DNA of 64,000 nt from Pseudoalteromonas sp. R3 (GCF_004014715.1 NZ_CP034835.1:186001-250000); one strand, 5' to 3'. Shown: positions 19,927-30,819, numbered from the stretch's first letter. Numbers and translations: made by a program. The notes: a model not told the origin generated them from the sequence alone.

Positions 19927-21876
19927 TTAGATCTTAAACTGAGCCACCAGGATATCGAGCTCTCTGGCGACCTGACTCAGTGCTTTGGCGTCCTGAGAAA
20001 CCTGTAGCGCGCCTTGCGCCGTTTCTGCGGCACTTTCACTGATGTTGGTGACACTTTCTGAGATTTGCAGAGACACCGTATTTTGCTCCTCCGATGCACT
20101 GGCAATTTGCAGGTTCATGTCGCGAATGGTACTGATTGAGCTGCAAATGGCCTGTAAGGTCGCGCCGGCATGCTCGGTTTGCTCTGCTGAATGCTCCGCA
20201 TGGTTGACGTTACGATGCATATGCTCCACCGAACGCTTGGCTTCGCTTTGCAAGCGCGAAATCATCGTCTGGATCTCTTCGGTACTTTGCTGGGTGCGAC
20301 TGGCCAGACTGCGCACTTCATCGGCCACCACGGCAAACCCGCGGCCTTGCTCTCCGGCCCGTGCTGCTTCAATGGCGGCGTTGAGCGCCAGCAGATTGGT
20401 TTGATCGGCAATGCTGCGGATCACATCTAAAATGGAGCCCACCGACTCGGTCTCACTTTCCAGTTGGGTAATGGATTCACTGACCTGTTGAATACTGCCA
20501 ACCAGTTCACTCATGGCTTCACGGGAAGCCTGTACCACCTGGATCCCGGTCTGCGATTGTTGATCGGCGTCTGTGGCTGCATCGGCGGCAAGCTGGGCGC
20601 TTTGAGTAATTTCCTGGACCGTGGCACTCATCTGCTGCATGGCGGTGGCACTTTGGGTTAACTGGTCTTGTTGCTGGTCGGTCTCACTTTTGGTTTGCTC
20701 TGTGACAGTGATCATGGTGCCAGAGGTATCATTGAGTGTGGCTGTCGCGGCTTTTATCTTACCCACGATATCTCTCAGGGTCGCGGTCATTTCAGACATG
20801 GCCCGATAGATGCCTGTGGTGTTGGTGGTCGCAAACTGGTAGCTGAGGTCGCCCTTAGCAATGGCTTTGGCCAGCGTTTCTATGTCTCTGGGCTCGCCGC
20901 CAATGGGCTCGCGTACTAACTGACTGACATACCAGCTTAAAAATATGCCGGCAAAAACAACGAAGACCGAGACAATTGATACCCACATCACTGCTTGTTC
21001 ACTGGCTTGTTGGGCTCTGGGCCCCAATTCATCCTGGCGCGCTTTGATGTCCAGTTTGATGTCTTCGAGGGTATTGGCTACCTTGGGACCCAGCACGTTG
21101 AGGCGCTGTTCAATTAGTTGGTTGCGCTGTGAAATCGTTTGATTCACCGCTTTGACACCCGCCAGATAGTTCAGTTTGTGTTGTAAAAATTGGGCCAGTA
21201 TCCCCTGTGCTGGCTGCCAGGCGAAAGCATCGGCTTGTTTATCGAGCAGGTTGGCCAGCTTGCTGAATTCAGTCACGGCACGCTGATAATCTTCACTGGC
21301 ATTGGTAACTAAAAACTTAGTCACAAATAATCGCCCCAGCATTAATGTTTCTTCCAGCTTGGCGGCAGCATACAAGGCTGTGCTGTCATTACGCTGATAG
21401 GCATTGTCTACGATGTCGCTCAGCAAGGTCCGCATTTTGGCCCCATTGACGTCCAGCTGATCCGTCACAATATCATCGCGCCGGGCGTAAAGTTGCACGA
21501 TTTGCTCAAAGGCAGCTCGGTATTGTTGCACTTCATCGGCACTGGTGCTGAGCTGAGCACGATACTGTGGGTCGTCTATACTGTTTTGCGCCTGGTCCAT
21601 TAGGTCACTCAGTAAAGCAAACCTTTCGTTGAACTCTGCTATATTGGCTGCATTTTGCTCCTTGAGGTACTTTAGGGCATTGAGGCGTACCAGCAGCAGA
21701 TTGGCCTGAACACGCCCTTCCAGATTGGCATTACGTGCCAGAGTACGATAATCAACAAAGTTGCTGTAGCCCGAGCTCAGGCCCAAATAGGCAATCAGTG
21801 ATATCACTGCCATCAGAGTTATGAGCGCACCAAATGAATACGCAAGCATCTGCGTTAGTTTGAGGTTTTTAAACAT
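19927..21876 (-). CDS. methyl-accepting chemotaxis protein (helical periplasmic sensor)
   Basis: A 649-aa receptor. TM1 is at about 12-34, then a long all-helical periplasmic region (about 40-290) of the HBM/four-helix type, TM2 at about 295-318 and a divergent HAMP region ([20 protein letters not shown]). The signalling domain has the usual tip ([20 protein letters not shown]) and ends VAQFKI. HBM receptors such as Pseudomonas McpS bind organic acids, but no ligand can be assigned here. It lies between another receptor gene and hemN on the same strand. Confidence 0.92.
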   Translation of the reverse strand: MFKNLKLTQMLAYSFGALITLMAVISLIAYLGLSSGYSNFVDYRTLARNANLEGRVQANLLLVRLNALKYLKEQNAANIAEFNERFALLSDLMDQAQNSIDDPQYRAQLSTSADEVQQYRAAFEQIVQLYARRDDIVTDQLDVNGAKMRTLLSDIVDNAYQRNDSTALYAAAKLEETLMLGRLFVTKFLVTNASEDYQRAVTEFSKLANLLDKQADAFAWQPAQGILAQFLQHKLNYLAGVKAVNQTISQRNQLIEQRLNVLGPKVANTLEDIKLDIKARQDELGPRAQQASEQAVMWVSIVSVFVVFAGIFLSWYVSQLVREPIGGEPRDIETLAKAIAKGDLSYQFATTNTTGIYRAMSEMTATLRDIVGKIKAATATLNDTSGTMITVTEQTKSETDQQQDQLTQSATAMQQMSATVQEITQSAQLAADAATDADQQSQTGIQVVQASREAMSELVGSIQQVSESITQLESETESVGSILDVIRSIADQTNLLALNAAIEAARAGEQGRGFAVVADEVRSLASRTQQSTEEIQTMISRLQSEAKRSVEHMHRNVNHAEHSAEQTEHAGATLQAICSSISTIRDMNLQIASASEEQNTVSLQISESVTNISESAAETAQGALQVSQDAKALSQVARELDILVAQFKI

Positions 21877-21982
21877 AATTAAGCACGATATTGCAAAGAG
21901 TCACCCTATAAGTGATCGTCTGCAACTGTGCATTAGTCAAGTTTTGGCAATGGGCTGGTAGTGAGGAAGCGGGCACTAAAGT

Positions 21983-22005
21983 GCTAGCCCGGCATTCGGG
22001 CTAGC
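21983..22005 (-). terminator. strong hairpin between two chemoreceptor genes, possible terminator
   Basis: A perfect nine-pair stem GCTAGCCCG/CGGGCTAGC with a 5-nt loop, just downstream of the 22015-24045 gene on the minus strand. No T-run follows directly, so intrinsic termination is uncertain; it could be an mRNA-end stabiliser. Confidence 0.4.
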
Positions 22006-22014
22006 GACGCATTA

Positions 22015-24045
22015 CTATAGTTTGAATTGGTTTACGGTATTGTTCAGGGCTTTGGCCAGACTGTTCAGATCCCGTGCCTCATCTGCCAGTAAATGGGCAT
22101 GGTTGGCAGTACTGTTCACCAGATCGTTAATGGCATTAAGGCTGTTATTAATGTCCTCAGCCACAACGGTCTGTTCTTCTGTTGAGGTCGCAATCTGATG
22201 ACTCTGATCTTGTACTGTGCTGACGGATTCAGTGATGTTACGCAGTGCGTCCAGTACTTCCTGAGTCTGCCCTACGGAGCCTTCGGCTCGCTCCTGGCCT
22301 TGCTGCATCATGACCGAAGCCTGCTGAGCAATCTGTTGCAGGCGTGAGATCATATTGCGAATATCATCGGTCGATTCTTGTGTACGACTTGCCAGGCTGC
22401 GAACTTCGTCAGCAACCACCGCGAAGCCGCGGCCCTGCTCACCGGCACGAGCGGCCTCAATGGCAGCGTTTAAGGCAAGCAGGTTGGTCTGCTCTGCAAT
22501 GCCATTGATAACGTCAATCACGGCGCCAATGTTACTGGTTTCCTGCTCCAGTCCGGCTACAACTTTCGCTGCTTCTCCGATGTGGCTGGCAAGCTCAGTC
22601 ATCACTTCCTGTGCCTGACCAGACCGTGAGGCTCCATCATTGGTCATACTTTGGACCAGATCCGCAGCACGATTGGTTTCATGGGCATTACGGGAAATTT
22701 CCGTCACTGTAGCGGCCATTTCCGTCACGGCAGCGCTGACACTGTCAACTTGCTCTTTCTCTTGCTGGATTTCGTTGTTAGTGTTGGTGGAGACGTCCTG
22801 CAATTGTGCGGCCGCACCGCTGAGTTGTTGTGCCTGTGCAGCTGTGTCCAGCATCATACTGCGCAGCTTGTCGATAAAGGTATTCATATGATGTGCCAGC
22901 TGACCGACTTCATCCTGGCTGTTGATGTCGATACGACGGGTCAGGTCACCTTCACCAGAGGCGATATCACGCATGGTATTGGTCAGCGTTGTGATCGGCG
23001 CTGCAATCATTTGCGTTGCCCATAATATCATCGCAACAATAATGGCGAGAATGATGATCACGGCTGTGACGGTACTCATTACTGCATCGTTAACTGGCTC
23101 TTCAATCAGACTAACAGGAATAAGAATACCCAAATGCCAGTCGAGGATTGGCTTGTCCAGTTTGACGTTGTTGAAGACCACATAGTAGTCCACGCCTTTT
23201 AGGGTAACCTTAGCTGCTCCGGCGCCTTCTGAACGCATCGCGCGATTAAGCTCTGCAAAACCTTGCGTATCGGCAAACTGTCTCTCCAGTGCTTCCAGAC
23301 CTTCTTTGCCATTTGGGCCCTCATCGGTGATAGACAGCTGATGACCTGTCCGTTTGGACAGGTGGACGACTTTATAGTTGTGGTCTAGTAAGAAGCCGTA
23401 GCCCTGACCATCGAACTGGATCTGCTCGACCAGCTCACTGATCTTATTAATCTGCAGATCTACGCCACCTACGGCAACGAGCTCACGTTGTGCATTATAG
23501 ACTGGCTGCTGAACCACCGCTGAGACCGCACCGGTATTAATATCAACTGATACCGCACCGACGTATAAACCGCCGTGGCTCAAGGCATCCTGCCACCAGG
23601 GACGTTTATAGGAATAATAAGGACGGCCGTCAGCATAATTTGACGTACGTTCGTTTTCTTTGAAATATTCGCCTGTTTTTGCTGATGCCATAAAGGCCGA
23701 GAGGATATTCTCATCACTGGCCGAGATACGAATAAAATCCTGATTTACTTCCTGATATCCCAGATCTGCGCTGAGTGGTTTTTCTCGCTCGGTATATTCA
23801 TTGAACCAGTTCACATTATGCGGATTGGTCACGAAAGTCTCTACAATTGCACCATATCGGGTAAAGAAAGACTCCATTGACAGTTTTTCAGCATACAAAT
23901 GGCTTTGGGCTTCACGCTCAATGCCTTCTCTGGAGAGGTGTGCAATGTGGTTAACAAAATACCCAGACGCAACAACCAGCAAAACGGAGATGGTACCACC
24001 AATTAACAGGAGGATTTTTTTTCGAAGAGATAAATTTACTAACAT
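22015..24045 (-). CDS. methyl-accepting chemotaxis protein (dCache_1, possible amino-acid sensor)
   Basis: A 676-aa receptor with TM1 about 9-31, a large periplasmic double-Cache domain, TM2 about 318-345, HAMP ([20 protein letters not shown]) and a signalling domain with the standard tip and end (NTVNQFKL). The distal Cache module has YYSYKRPWW followed by VGGVDL, close to the Y-x4-R-x-W-Y and distal D motif of amino-acid-binding dCache_1 receptors; the last Tyr is Trp here. Amino-acid sensing is therefore a reasonable but unproven guess. Confidence 0.93.
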   Translation of the reverse strand: MLVNLSLRKKILLLIGGTISVLLVVASGYFVNHIAHLSREGIEREAQSHLYAEKLSMESFFTRYGAIVETFVTNPHNVNWFNEYTEREKPLSADLGYQEVNQDFIRISASDENILSAFMASAKTGEYFKENERTSNYADGRPYYSYKRPWWQDALSHGGLYVGAVSVDINTGAVSAVVQQPVYNAQRELVAVGGVDLQINKISELVEQIQFDGQGYGFLLDHNYKVVHLSKRTGHQLSITDEGPNGKEGLEALERQFADTQGFAELNRAMRSEGAGAAKVTLKGVDYYVVFNNVKLDKPILDWHLGILIPVSLIEEPVNDAVMSTVTAVIIILAIIVAMILWATQMIAAPITTLTNTMRDIASGEGDLTRRIDINSQDEVGQLAHHMNTFIDKLRSMMLDTAAQAQQLSGAAAQLQDVSTNTNNEIQQEKEQVDSVSAAVTEMAATVTEISRNAHETNRAADLVQSMTNDGASRSGQAQEVMTELASHIGEAAKVVAGLEQETSNIGAVIDVINGIAEQTNLLALNAAIEAARAGEQGRGFAVVADEVRSLASRTQESTDDIRNMISRLQQIAQQASVMMQQGQERAEGSVGQTQEVLDALRNITESVSTVQDQSHQIATSTEEQTVVAEDINNSLNAINDLVNSTANHAHLLADEARDLNSLAKALNNTVNQFKL

Positions 24046-24301
24046 GCGTTTTTCTTTTTCTTGGGATCAGGCAAGCTTTAATCAAACCATATCTCACCAC
24101 AGAAGGCTACAATTTACGGCGATTGATTGATAACACTTGGCGAATAATCTTTACATCAATAATCGGCAATGGGGACAGATACTTTAACTTTTAGCAATAA
24201 ACCAGCCGTTTTTCTTACTTACTGTGTTGAGCCATGGTATTGCCACTGTGGTGTTGGCTGGTGCATCATGCAGGCAACGCTCAAAATCACAGGAAAAAGA
24301 C

Positions 24302-25063
24302 ATGTTCAATAGACTCGTTGTAGCTGGCGCTGGCTGGCTGGGTATGCCGACGGCACAGGCTGCTGCTTGCGCTGGCTGGCAAGTGCAGGCAACCCGCCGA
24401 CAGCCACATGATGATGCGTTATCGAGACAGCTGGTACATAATGGTGACGCCCTGATCCATGATGTGTCATTGCAACAGGCGTTCTGGCTGTGCGCCATGC
24501 CGCCGGGGGCACGTCGCGAGGACAGTAATTATTTGCTTACACTCGAGGCGACACTGGCTTTGGCGAGTGAACTCGAGATGCAGGGGTTTTTGCTGTGCTC
24601 CAGTACCGGCGTTTATGCTGAGGCAGATGGCGTGTATACCGAGCATGGGGCACTGGCAGCGATGGACTCTCAGCGCCAGCGTATTTTACAACAGGCTGAA
24701 CAGTTGGTGTTGGAGCGTGGTGGCAAAGTCCTGAGATTAGCGGGATTAGTCGGGCCTGGGCGAGAGCCAGGACAGTTTATTGCCGGGAAAGCGCTGCGCA
24801 GTGCCAGTCAGGAGCGCGTCAATATGGTCCATCGGGATGATGTAATTTCAGCCATTATGGCGGTATTTACAAACTGGCCCAAGGCTCAGTCAGTGTACAA
24901 TGTATGCGCGCCCGAACACCCCGTTAAGCAAGCCTACTATCAGGCGCACTGCGAGCGCTCAGGCACCACCCCACCGAGTTTTGCCAGTGATGACAGTAAA
25001 GAGCGGATCATTGATGGCGCTATGCTCGGCGAGCTGGGATTCTCCTATCAGCATGCCATCTGA
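24302..25063 (+). CDS. NAD(P)-binding SDR/epimerase-like protein (YeeZ-like)
   Basis: A 253-aa Rossmann-fold protein with LVVAGAGWLGMP at the N-terminus (GxGxxG-type loop). It carries the extended-SDR landmarks LLCSSTGVYAE and VLRLAGLVGPGR. It resembles E. coli YeeZ, whose substrate is not known. The ORF opens at 24224, but the ATG at 24302 is preceded by AGGA and starts directly at the nucleotide-binding strand. It is convergent with hutC, 6 bp between stops. Confidence 0.8.
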   Translation: MFNRLVVAGAGWLGMPTAQAAACAGWQVQATRRQPHDDALSRQLVHNGDALIHDVSLQQAFWLCAMPPGARREDSNYLLTLEATLALASELEMQGFLLCSSTGVYAEADGVYTEHGALAAMDSQRQRILQQAEQLVLERGGKVLRLAGLVGPGREPGQFIAGKALRSASQERVNMVHRDDVISAIMAVFTNWPKAQSVYNVCAPEHPVKQAYYQAHCERSGTTPPSFASDDSKERIIDGAMLGELGFSYQHAI

Positions 25064-25069
25064 CCCTGT

Positions 25070-25780
25070 TTACTTTTTAAATGTCAGATGACCACCCAGA
25101 CGATACTTACTGCCCGGTGAGATGAGCCGGGCAAAGCTGACGATACCCCCTTGTGACCAGGTTCTGCGGATCAGCTGCAGGCAGGGCTCTTCATGAAACA
25201 TATTTAACCATTGGCAAATGTCGGGCCCGGGCATGATCGCCTCAACGGTGTGGCGAGCCTCCGTAAGCGGTGCAATCTGTATCAGATATTCGTGAGGCGT
25301 GATCTGCGTAAAGTCTTGTTGCAGATAGTCCGGCGCCAGCTGAGGGTTGACGAAGCGCTCCTCAACCTGCAAAGGCTGTTCATTATCATGGTGTACCAGC
25401 ACGCTACGGTAGACCTGACTGTCCATGTCGACACCCAGTGCAATGGCAATGGGGGCAATAGCTGCGATGGATTCTAATGACAGCACAACACCGCTATAGT
25501 TACCTCCACGCTCTTTTACCTCATCGGCGATGTTACGGATCTCCAGTAAGGAAGACTGGGACTTAAACCTGGCAACAAAGGTGCCCAAACCCTGGCTACG
25601 GGTGAGTATGCCCGCATCGGTTAGTTCACTGAGCGCGCGCCTGGCGGTCATACGGCTGACTCTGAATTGTGCCGACAGCGCATTTTCTGAAGGAACTTGC
25701 TGATCCTCTTGCCAGGTACCACTGCGGATCTGGGCAATAATATGTTGTTTTATTTGAGCGAATTTAGGTTGCGTTGTCAC
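25070..25780 (-). CDS. hutC: histidine utilisation repressor HutC (GntR family)
   Basis: A GntR/HutC-family repressor: winged helix at about 1-70 (QVPSENALSAQFRVSRMTARRA), then a UTRA ligand domain at about 90-230. HutC represses hut genes and is released by urocanate. 236 aa, typical. It is divergent from hutI, and a perfect palindrome in between is the likely operator, probably also giving autoregulation. Confidence 0.92.
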   Translation of the reverse strand: MTTQPKFAQIKQHIIAQIRSGTWQEDQQVPSENALSAQFRVSRMTARRALSELTDAGILTRSQGLGTFVARFKSQSSLLEIRNIADEVKERGGNYSGVVLSLESIAAIAPIAIALGVDMDSQVYRSVLVHHDNEQPLQVEERFVNPQLAPDYLQQDFTQITPHEYLIQIAPLTEARHTVEAIMPGPDICQWLNMFHEEPCLQLIRRTWSQGGIVSFARLISPGSKYRLGGHLTFKK

Positions 25781-25866
25781 AGTCCCGTGCCATGGTTAGT
25801 AAAGGAAAGTCAACTCTGCGTTAGTGAGAGTAAACATGGTCAGCTAATAAACATGGCACACCTATA

Positions 25867-25878
25867 TTGTATATACAA
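25867..25878. promoter_or_regulatory. HutC operator overlapping the hutI -35 region
   Basis: TTGTATATACAA is a perfect 12-bp palindrome containing TGTA-N2-TACA, the half-site arrangement reported for HutC. Its left part (TTGTAT) also works as a -35 with TACACT at 25889-25894 after 16 bp, so bound repressor would block hutI transcription. Confidence 0.72.
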
Positions 25879-25924
25879 GTATTCTTGCTACACTCAAATC
25901 AGCAATTTAGTGATGAGGATTTGA

Positions 25925-27151
25925 GTGGTGATGGAAGTAGATTTAGTGGTTCTGGATGTCAATCTGGCAACGATGGACCCGGATATTGAGCGTCCTTACG
26001 GGGCGATTGAAAATGGCGCCATCATGGTTAAAGAGGGTGTGATTTGCTGGCTTGGCGAGCAGGCTCATTTACCAGAATTTGATGCGGTATCAACACCCAC
26101 CATTTCGGCAAAAGGCGCCTGGATGACACCAGGTTTGATAGATTGCCATACCCATATTTTATTTGCCGGCTCACGGGCTCAAGAGTTTGAACAACGCCTC
26201 AATGGCGTGTCATATCAAGAAATCGCACAGCAGGGAGGGGGCATTGCGACCACCATGAAAGCCACCCGTGCGGCGGATCATGAGCATCTTTTTGTGGTTG
26301 GTAAAGAGCGGCTCAATGCACTGCTCAGAGAAGGGGTGACCACAGTTGAGAGTAAATCCGGCTATGGCCTGGATTGCGAAAGCGAAATCAAGCTGCTGGA
26401 AGTCAACCGCATGCTGGATGAACACCATCCTGTCAGCGTGCAAAGTACTTTTTTGGGGGCGCATGCGTTACCGCCGGAATATCGGGATGACGCCGATGGC
26501 TACATTGAACTGGTTTGTGAGCAAATGCTGCCACAGGTCGCTGAGCGCTCACTGGCTGATGCGGTCGATGCATTTTGTGAAAATGTCGGTTTCAGTAATG
26601 AACAAACACGTCGCGTGTTTGTCAAGGCTACCGAACTAGGCATTAAAGTGAAATGTCACGCTGAGCAATTGTCCAATCAGCATGGTACTGAGCTGGTAGC
26701 GGAATTTAACGGCCTGTCTGCGGATCATATTGAGTACCTTGATGAAGCGGGCGTTAAGGCGATGGCCAAAGCGGGGACTGTGGGCGTGGTATTACCGGGG
26801 GCTTTTTATTTCCTGCGTGAAACTCAGTTACCACCGATTGATCTGATGCGTCAGCATAATGTCCCGATTGCGCTTGCCAGTGATTTCAACCCGGGCACAG
26901 CGCCACTTTGCTCTTTGCGCCTGATGTTAAACATGGCGTGTACCTTGTTCCGTATGACGCCGGAAGAAGCCTTGCTCGGTGTGACTCGCCATGGTGCTAA
27001 GGCGCTGGGGCTGTCAGACCGTGGTAGTCTGAAAGTGGGTATGCGTGCTGATATGGTGTTGTGGCAAGTCGGCCACCCGGCTGAACTGAGTTACCAGTTT
27101 GGCGTAAATGACCTGTTAAATACCTGGATTTCGGGTAAACTTGTGCAATAG
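25925..27151 (+). CDS. hutI: imidazolonepropionase HutI
   Basis: HutI hydrolyses 4-imidazolone-5-propionate to N-formimino-glutamate, the third step of histidine breakdown. It is an amidohydrolase-superfamily enzyme: metal ligands in [14 protein letters not shown], a later His in KCHAEQ and the Asp in [10 protein letters not shown]. 408 aa. The start is ambiguous among GTG 25925, GTG 25928 and ATG 25931; the first has the best distance (about 6 nt) from GAGGA. hutU and hutH are not in the window. Confidence 0.95.
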   Translation: MVMEVDLVVLDVNLATMDPDIERPYGAIENGAIMVKEGVICWLGEQAHLPEFDAVSTPTISAKGAWMTPGLIDCHTHILFAGSRAQEFEQRLNGVSYQEIAQQGGGIATTMKATRAADHEHLFVVGKERLNALLREGVTTVESKSGYGLDCESEIKLLEVNRMLDEHHPVSVQSTFLGAHALPPEYRDDADGYIELVCEQMLPQVAERSLADAVDAFCENVGFSNEQTRRVFVKATELGIKVKCHAEQLSNQHGTELVAEFNGLSADHIEYLDEAGVKAMAKAGTVGVVLPGAFYFLRETQLPPIDLMRQHNVPIALASDFNPGTAPLCSLRLMLNMACTLFRMTPEEALLGVTRHGAKALGLSDRGSLKVGMRADMVLWQVGHPAELSYQFGVNDLLNTWISGKLVQ

Positions 27152-27175
27152 TATGAATTTCGCAATGGTCTGTCG

Positions 27176-29020
27176 ATGACAAAAAGTGCGCTGCTAAAAC
27201 ATGGTAATATATGCATGGCTTTGCTTCTGGTCCTGTTCGCTCCGGTGGCCACAGCAGCCACATTTTGGCAAGTCTCAGGTCCACAGTCACCGATGCTGGT
27301 GGCTTTTTTAGCCGGGACATTACTCAGTGCCAGTGTTGCAGCCATTATCGTCAGTCAGCAGCCATTGCACCGATTACTGTATGCCACGACAACCGCGGTC
27401 GTATTGGCGTACCTCGCCAATACGACACACTACTTTTCTTACTTGCTGGCACCGCTGTTGGTGTTGCATGTCTGGCTGGCGTTACGCTCGGAGCAGTTCA
27501 GATATCAGGTGGTCACTTGCTTCAGTGCCTGTGGCACTGCTCTGGTGCTGGCTGGCGCGATGTACTGGCAGCTTACGCCAGGCTTGCTGGTTGTCGCCTT
27601 ATTGCCGGTGTTTTTGGCAGAGTTGATGTTAGTAAGAGCACCTCAGGTGCAGGTACAGCAGGCTGGTACCGAGGAGAGTAAAACGGCTGACATTCTGGAG
27701 CTGCCCGACAGGGCTGGCTTTCGCAGTGCGTTTTATGACTTCCGGCAGCGAGATCCCAGTGCGGCTATGTTAGTCATGATCCGCCTTGAAGGATTTCAAC
27801 AGGTGAATTTTCACCTTGGCCGGGAGTTTGGCGATCTGTTATTGGCTCAGTCGGCCAACCGTATAAAACAACATTTGCAGCATCCTGATGTGATGCCAGT
27901 GCCGTTGGGTAATGATGTCTCTCGGTTGGCACATTTAGGCGGCCTGCACTTTGTATTTGTCTGTAGTCTGGTTAATCAGCACCACCTGCATGAGCAGATG
28001 ATCAACGAAATCATTGAAAGCACGCTGAAGCCGTTCAATGTGGGTAACTGCACGATAGAGGTTAAGGCACGTGCCAGCTATGTGAATTGTGACGAAGAAC
28101 AGGGACAATTCGAAAACCTGTTAACCTGCGCATTTTTAGCACTGGATAGTCAGCCTGACAGCCCCATCGCACCTTATCAGCAACAAATGCAAATCAATCG
28201 ACTGGAGCAGCAGGCTCGTCTGGCCGAGCTGGCTCATATTGACTTCAGAAAAGAACTGGAGCTGTATTTTCAACCTGTTGTGCGCAATGAAGACGGTGAT
28301 ATTGAATTTCTTGAGTTGCTGTTGCGTTGGCAGCATCCCAAACAGGGAATTCTGGCAGCGGGCAAGTTCATTGAGGACATTCGCATCGCTGGACTGGCAT
28401 TACCCGTTGCACAGTATGTGATTGAGCGCGCAGCTGAGATTGCGTTAGCGCTGAGGGTTGAAGGTATTTCAATGCCACTGAGTTTGAATCTGTTTGGTCC
28501 GGAAATGTTGCATGAAGAATTCATAGAATTTATTGATCACGTTCTGCTGGAGCATCAGTTAAAACCAGGGGATCTCATCATTGAATGTCCTTCCAGTTTA
28601 TTTACCAGCCTTGACCCTCAGGGTATCGCGATGGTGTCTCGGTTACGTTCAATAGGAATACGCCTGTGTATTGACAGTTTTGGTGAAACGCCGGTTACTT
28701 TGTCGAAGCTACCTCAGCTGACAGTTGATTATGTCAAACTGGGCCGCTCACTCACCCTTGACCATGGCAATCAGGGGTCGTTTAAAAGTGTCGTGCGTGG
28801 CATTGTTGAAATGCAACAGATCCAGGAATGTAAAGTGATCTGCGAAGGGGTTGAGTCACCAGAGCAACTCCAGTTTGTGAAAAGTCTGAATACCTTTGCT
28901 GCGCAGGGCTATTATTTTGCCAGACCTTTGAGTAGTGTTGGGATGATCAGCTGGCTGAAGCAATGGCGCTGGGAGCATCCGGAAGATGCCTCTGTTTCGC
29001 CTCAGCCAGATTCACATTAA
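27176..29020 (+). CDS. membrane-anchored degenerate GGDEF-EAL protein
   Basis: A 614-aa protein with about five N-terminal hydrophobic segments (residues 10-150), then a GGDEF-like region and an EAL-like domain. Both look catalytically impaired. GGDEF reads GGLHF near residue 255; EAL reads ELL (ELLLRWQHP, near 378); the paired acid DDFG reads DSFG; and KxD reads KLG. The scaffold residues N (LNLFGP), E (EGVE) and Q (AQGYYFARP) remain. This pattern resembles CsrD-type regulators rather than active cyclases or phosphodiesterases. It starts 24 bp after hutI, probably co-transcribed, and its stop overlaps convergent hutG by 4 bp. Confidence 0.85.
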   Translation: MTKSALLKHGNICMALLLVLFAPVATAATFWQVSGPQSPMLVAFLAGTLLSASVAAIIVSQQPLHRLLYATTTAVVLAYLANTTHYFSYLLAPLLVLHVWLALRSEQFRYQVVTCFSACGTALVLAGAMYWQLTPGLLVVALLPVFLAELMLVRAPQVQVQQAGTEESKTADILELPDRAGFRSAFYDFRQRDPSAAMLVMIRLEGFQQVNFHLGREFGDLLLAQSANRIKQHLQHPDVMPVPLGNDVSRLAHLGGLHFVFVCSLVNQHHLHEQMINEIIESTLKPFNVGNCTIEVKARASYVNCDEEQGQFENLLTCAFLALDSQPDSPIAPYQQQMQINRLEQQARLAELAHIDFRKELELYFQPVVRNEDGDIEFLELLLRWQHPKQGILAAGKFIEDIRIAGLALPVAQYVIERAAEIALALRVEGISMPLSLNLFGPEMLHEEFIEFIDHVLLEHQLKPGDLIIECPSSLFTSLDPQGIAMVSRLRSIGIRLCIDSFGETPVTLSKLPQLTVDYVKLGRSLTLDHGNQGSFKSVVRGIVEMQQIQECKVICEGVESPEQLQFVKSLNTFAAQGYYFARPLSSVGMISWLKQWRWEHPEDASVSPQPDSH

Positions 29021-30075
29021 ACGTCTGACTTACGTGCCTGTAAGTAGCTACAAACCAGAGAGGCCAAAACCTGACCTGCATCACTGATCCCTTGCTGTAG
29101 TCCTTGAGGATGGTGTTCAGGTGCAGCTTCGCATAAGTGCAGGTAACGGACATTATCCTGACTGGCGGCCAGATGGACAAAATGCTCGGCGTCATTGACC
29201 GTAAACCCACAGTTTGTGTAGGCGCTAACTGGCATGCCAGAGATGGCATCGACATCGACCTCGACGCCCAGTGGTGCGCCCCCGGCAAAGCGACGCAGTC
29301 CGGTATTACAGGCTTCAGTCAGGGATAGTTTTCGGCGCACCAGGATATCCTGGTAACTGCTGTAACTGAATCCGGCCTTATCTAATGCACTGATAATAGT
29401 GTGGTTGTTTTTCTGTTCATGCATTCCGACAACATGATAATCCGCCAGATAACCTTGTTTATAAGCATAGCTAAAGCCGTTACCTGAGTGGCGTCCCTCA
29501 AGCGCACGAAAGTCAGCATGCGGGTCAAAGTTAATGGCATGACACGCTTGCTGTGTACTTTGCGCCAGTGCCTGCAATATACCAAAACAGTTGTTGTGGC
29601 CACCACCAATCACTATGGGCGTGAGTCCGGCATCAAAGATGGCTTTCATCACAACGCTGACACGCTCATCTAGTTGAGCATTCAAGGTACGTAATTGCGC
29701 TAGTTGCTGCGCATCTCGGTTGTCCAGATCAGCGCCTTGCTGTTGCAAGTCGTCACATCTGACTTCTCCTAGCAGTAAGACATCATCCGGAGTCAGAAAA
29801 CGGTTGCAGGGTAAGTTCAGAAAACGCTGTAAAAATGCCTGCCACCCCAAGTGCGCACCACCCCGGCCACAGTTTGCCCGGGGACCTAAATCTTCGTTGA
29901 TGGCAATCAGTACATACTTAATGCCGAATTGCGCCGCATCGCGCAGAGCCTGAGTCAAGTCCTCTTTGGGTTGCAGGAATGACAGGGTTTGCCAAAAGCG
30001 TTGTTCATTTTCTCGGGTATGACTATATGCGGTGATATCCGCTTCGCTGTAGATATGAAGCCAGTGGTTACTCAT
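29017..30075 (-). CDS. hutG: formimidoylglutamase HutG
   Basis: HutG, an arginase/ureohydrolase-family Mn enzyme, converts N-formimino-L-glutamate to glutamate and formamide, the last step of the pathway after HutI. Metal-ligand motifs are GGGHNN, INFDPHADFR and VEVDVDAI. GGGHNN in place of the agmatinase GGDHS fits the FIGLU branch. 352 aa. It is transcribed away from rraA's promoter region on the same strand, and convergent with the GGDEF-EAL gene. Confidence 0.88.
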   Translation of the reverse strand: MSNHWLHIYSEADITAYSHTRENEQRFWQTLSFLQPKEDLTQALRDAAQFGIKYVLIAINEDLGPRANCGRGGAHLGWQAFLQRFLNLPCNRFLTPDDVLLLGEVRCDDLQQQGADLDNRDAQQLAQLRTLNAQLDERVSVVMKAIFDAGLTPIVIGGGHNNCFGILQALAQSTQQACHAINFDPHADFRALEGRHSGNGFSYAYKQGYLADYHVVGMHEQKNNHTIISALDKAGFSYSSYQDILVRRKLSLTEACNTGLRRFAGGAPLGVEVDVDAISGMPVSAYTNCGFTVNDAEHFVHLAASQDNVRYLHLCEAAPEHHPQGLQQGISDAGQVLASLVCSYLQARKSDV

Positions 30076-30103
30076 AATATTGGTCGATCAATGGAGTTAA
30101 ACA

Positions 30104-30124
30104 GGGCAAAGGCAGGCTTTGCCC
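30104..30124 (-). terminator. probable rraA terminator
   Basis: A perfect eight-pair stem GGGCAAAG/CTTTGCCC with a 5-nt loop between rraA and hutG. On the minus strand it is followed by TGTTT, a weak U-tract, so efficiency is uncertain. Confidence 0.5.
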
Positions 30125-30151
30125 GAATAAATTAATAATTGAAAGGCGATG

Positions 30152-30658
30152 CTACTCGCTCTGCTGGTCGTCGACTTCCAGCAGTAGTTCTTCTGCAGAA
30201 ATAATAATGCCCGTTGCATCGGCATACAGAAAGTCATCGTCGTAGAAAGATACGCCAGCGAAGTTGACCGGGATGCCTTGCTCACCACTGCCATGGCTGT
30301 CAGCGGCGACAGGAATGGAAGCAATAGCCTGGATCCCAATATCACACTCTTCCAGCTCTTCGACATGTCGCACTGCACCGTAGACGATAATACCCTGCCA
30401 GTTATTTTCGATAGCCAGTTCAGCAAGCTCGATATCGATGAGCGCACGACGCGTTGAACCTCCGCCATCGATCAGGAGTATCTGACCGGTGCCATCTTGC
30501 TGTAATGTCTGGTTAATCAGCTCATTATTCTCAAAGCACTTAAGCGTTTTGATACGACCGCTAAAGGCGCTTTGGCCACCAAAATTAATAAACATTGGCT
30601 CCAATACGTCAACGGCATCGGCAAAATGATCACATAAGTCGGAAGTGCTGTAATCCAT
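30152..30658 (-). CDS. rraA: regulator of RNase E activity RraA
   Basis: RraA binds RNase E and damps its endonuclease activity. 168 aa (E. coli 161), [21 protein letters not shown] start, then [18 protein letters not shown] and the loop [19 protein letters not shown]. It also has the aldolase-like fold family signature [10 protein letters not shown]. The acidic C-terminus is usual. Confidence 0.95.
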   Translation of the reverse strand: MDYSTSDLCDHFADAVDVLEPMFINFGGQSAFSGRIKTLKCFENNELINQTLQQDGTGQILLIDGGGSTRRALIDIELAELAIENNWQGIIVYGAVRHVEELEECDIGIQAIASIPVAADSHGSGEQGIPVNFAGVSFYDDDFLYADATGIIISAEELLLEVDDQQSE

Positions 30659-30819
30659 ACGGGCGTCCTCGAAAATAACTGAATTCAGAGCTCAGTATAC
30701 TCCCATTACGTAGGTGCGCAATGCTTTGAATCAACATACATAATTGTGTCACAAAAATGTCGTGGCAGTGTTATTTAGCTCTTCTATGCTGAAATTGTGA
30801 ACAAATGTAAGCATGAACT

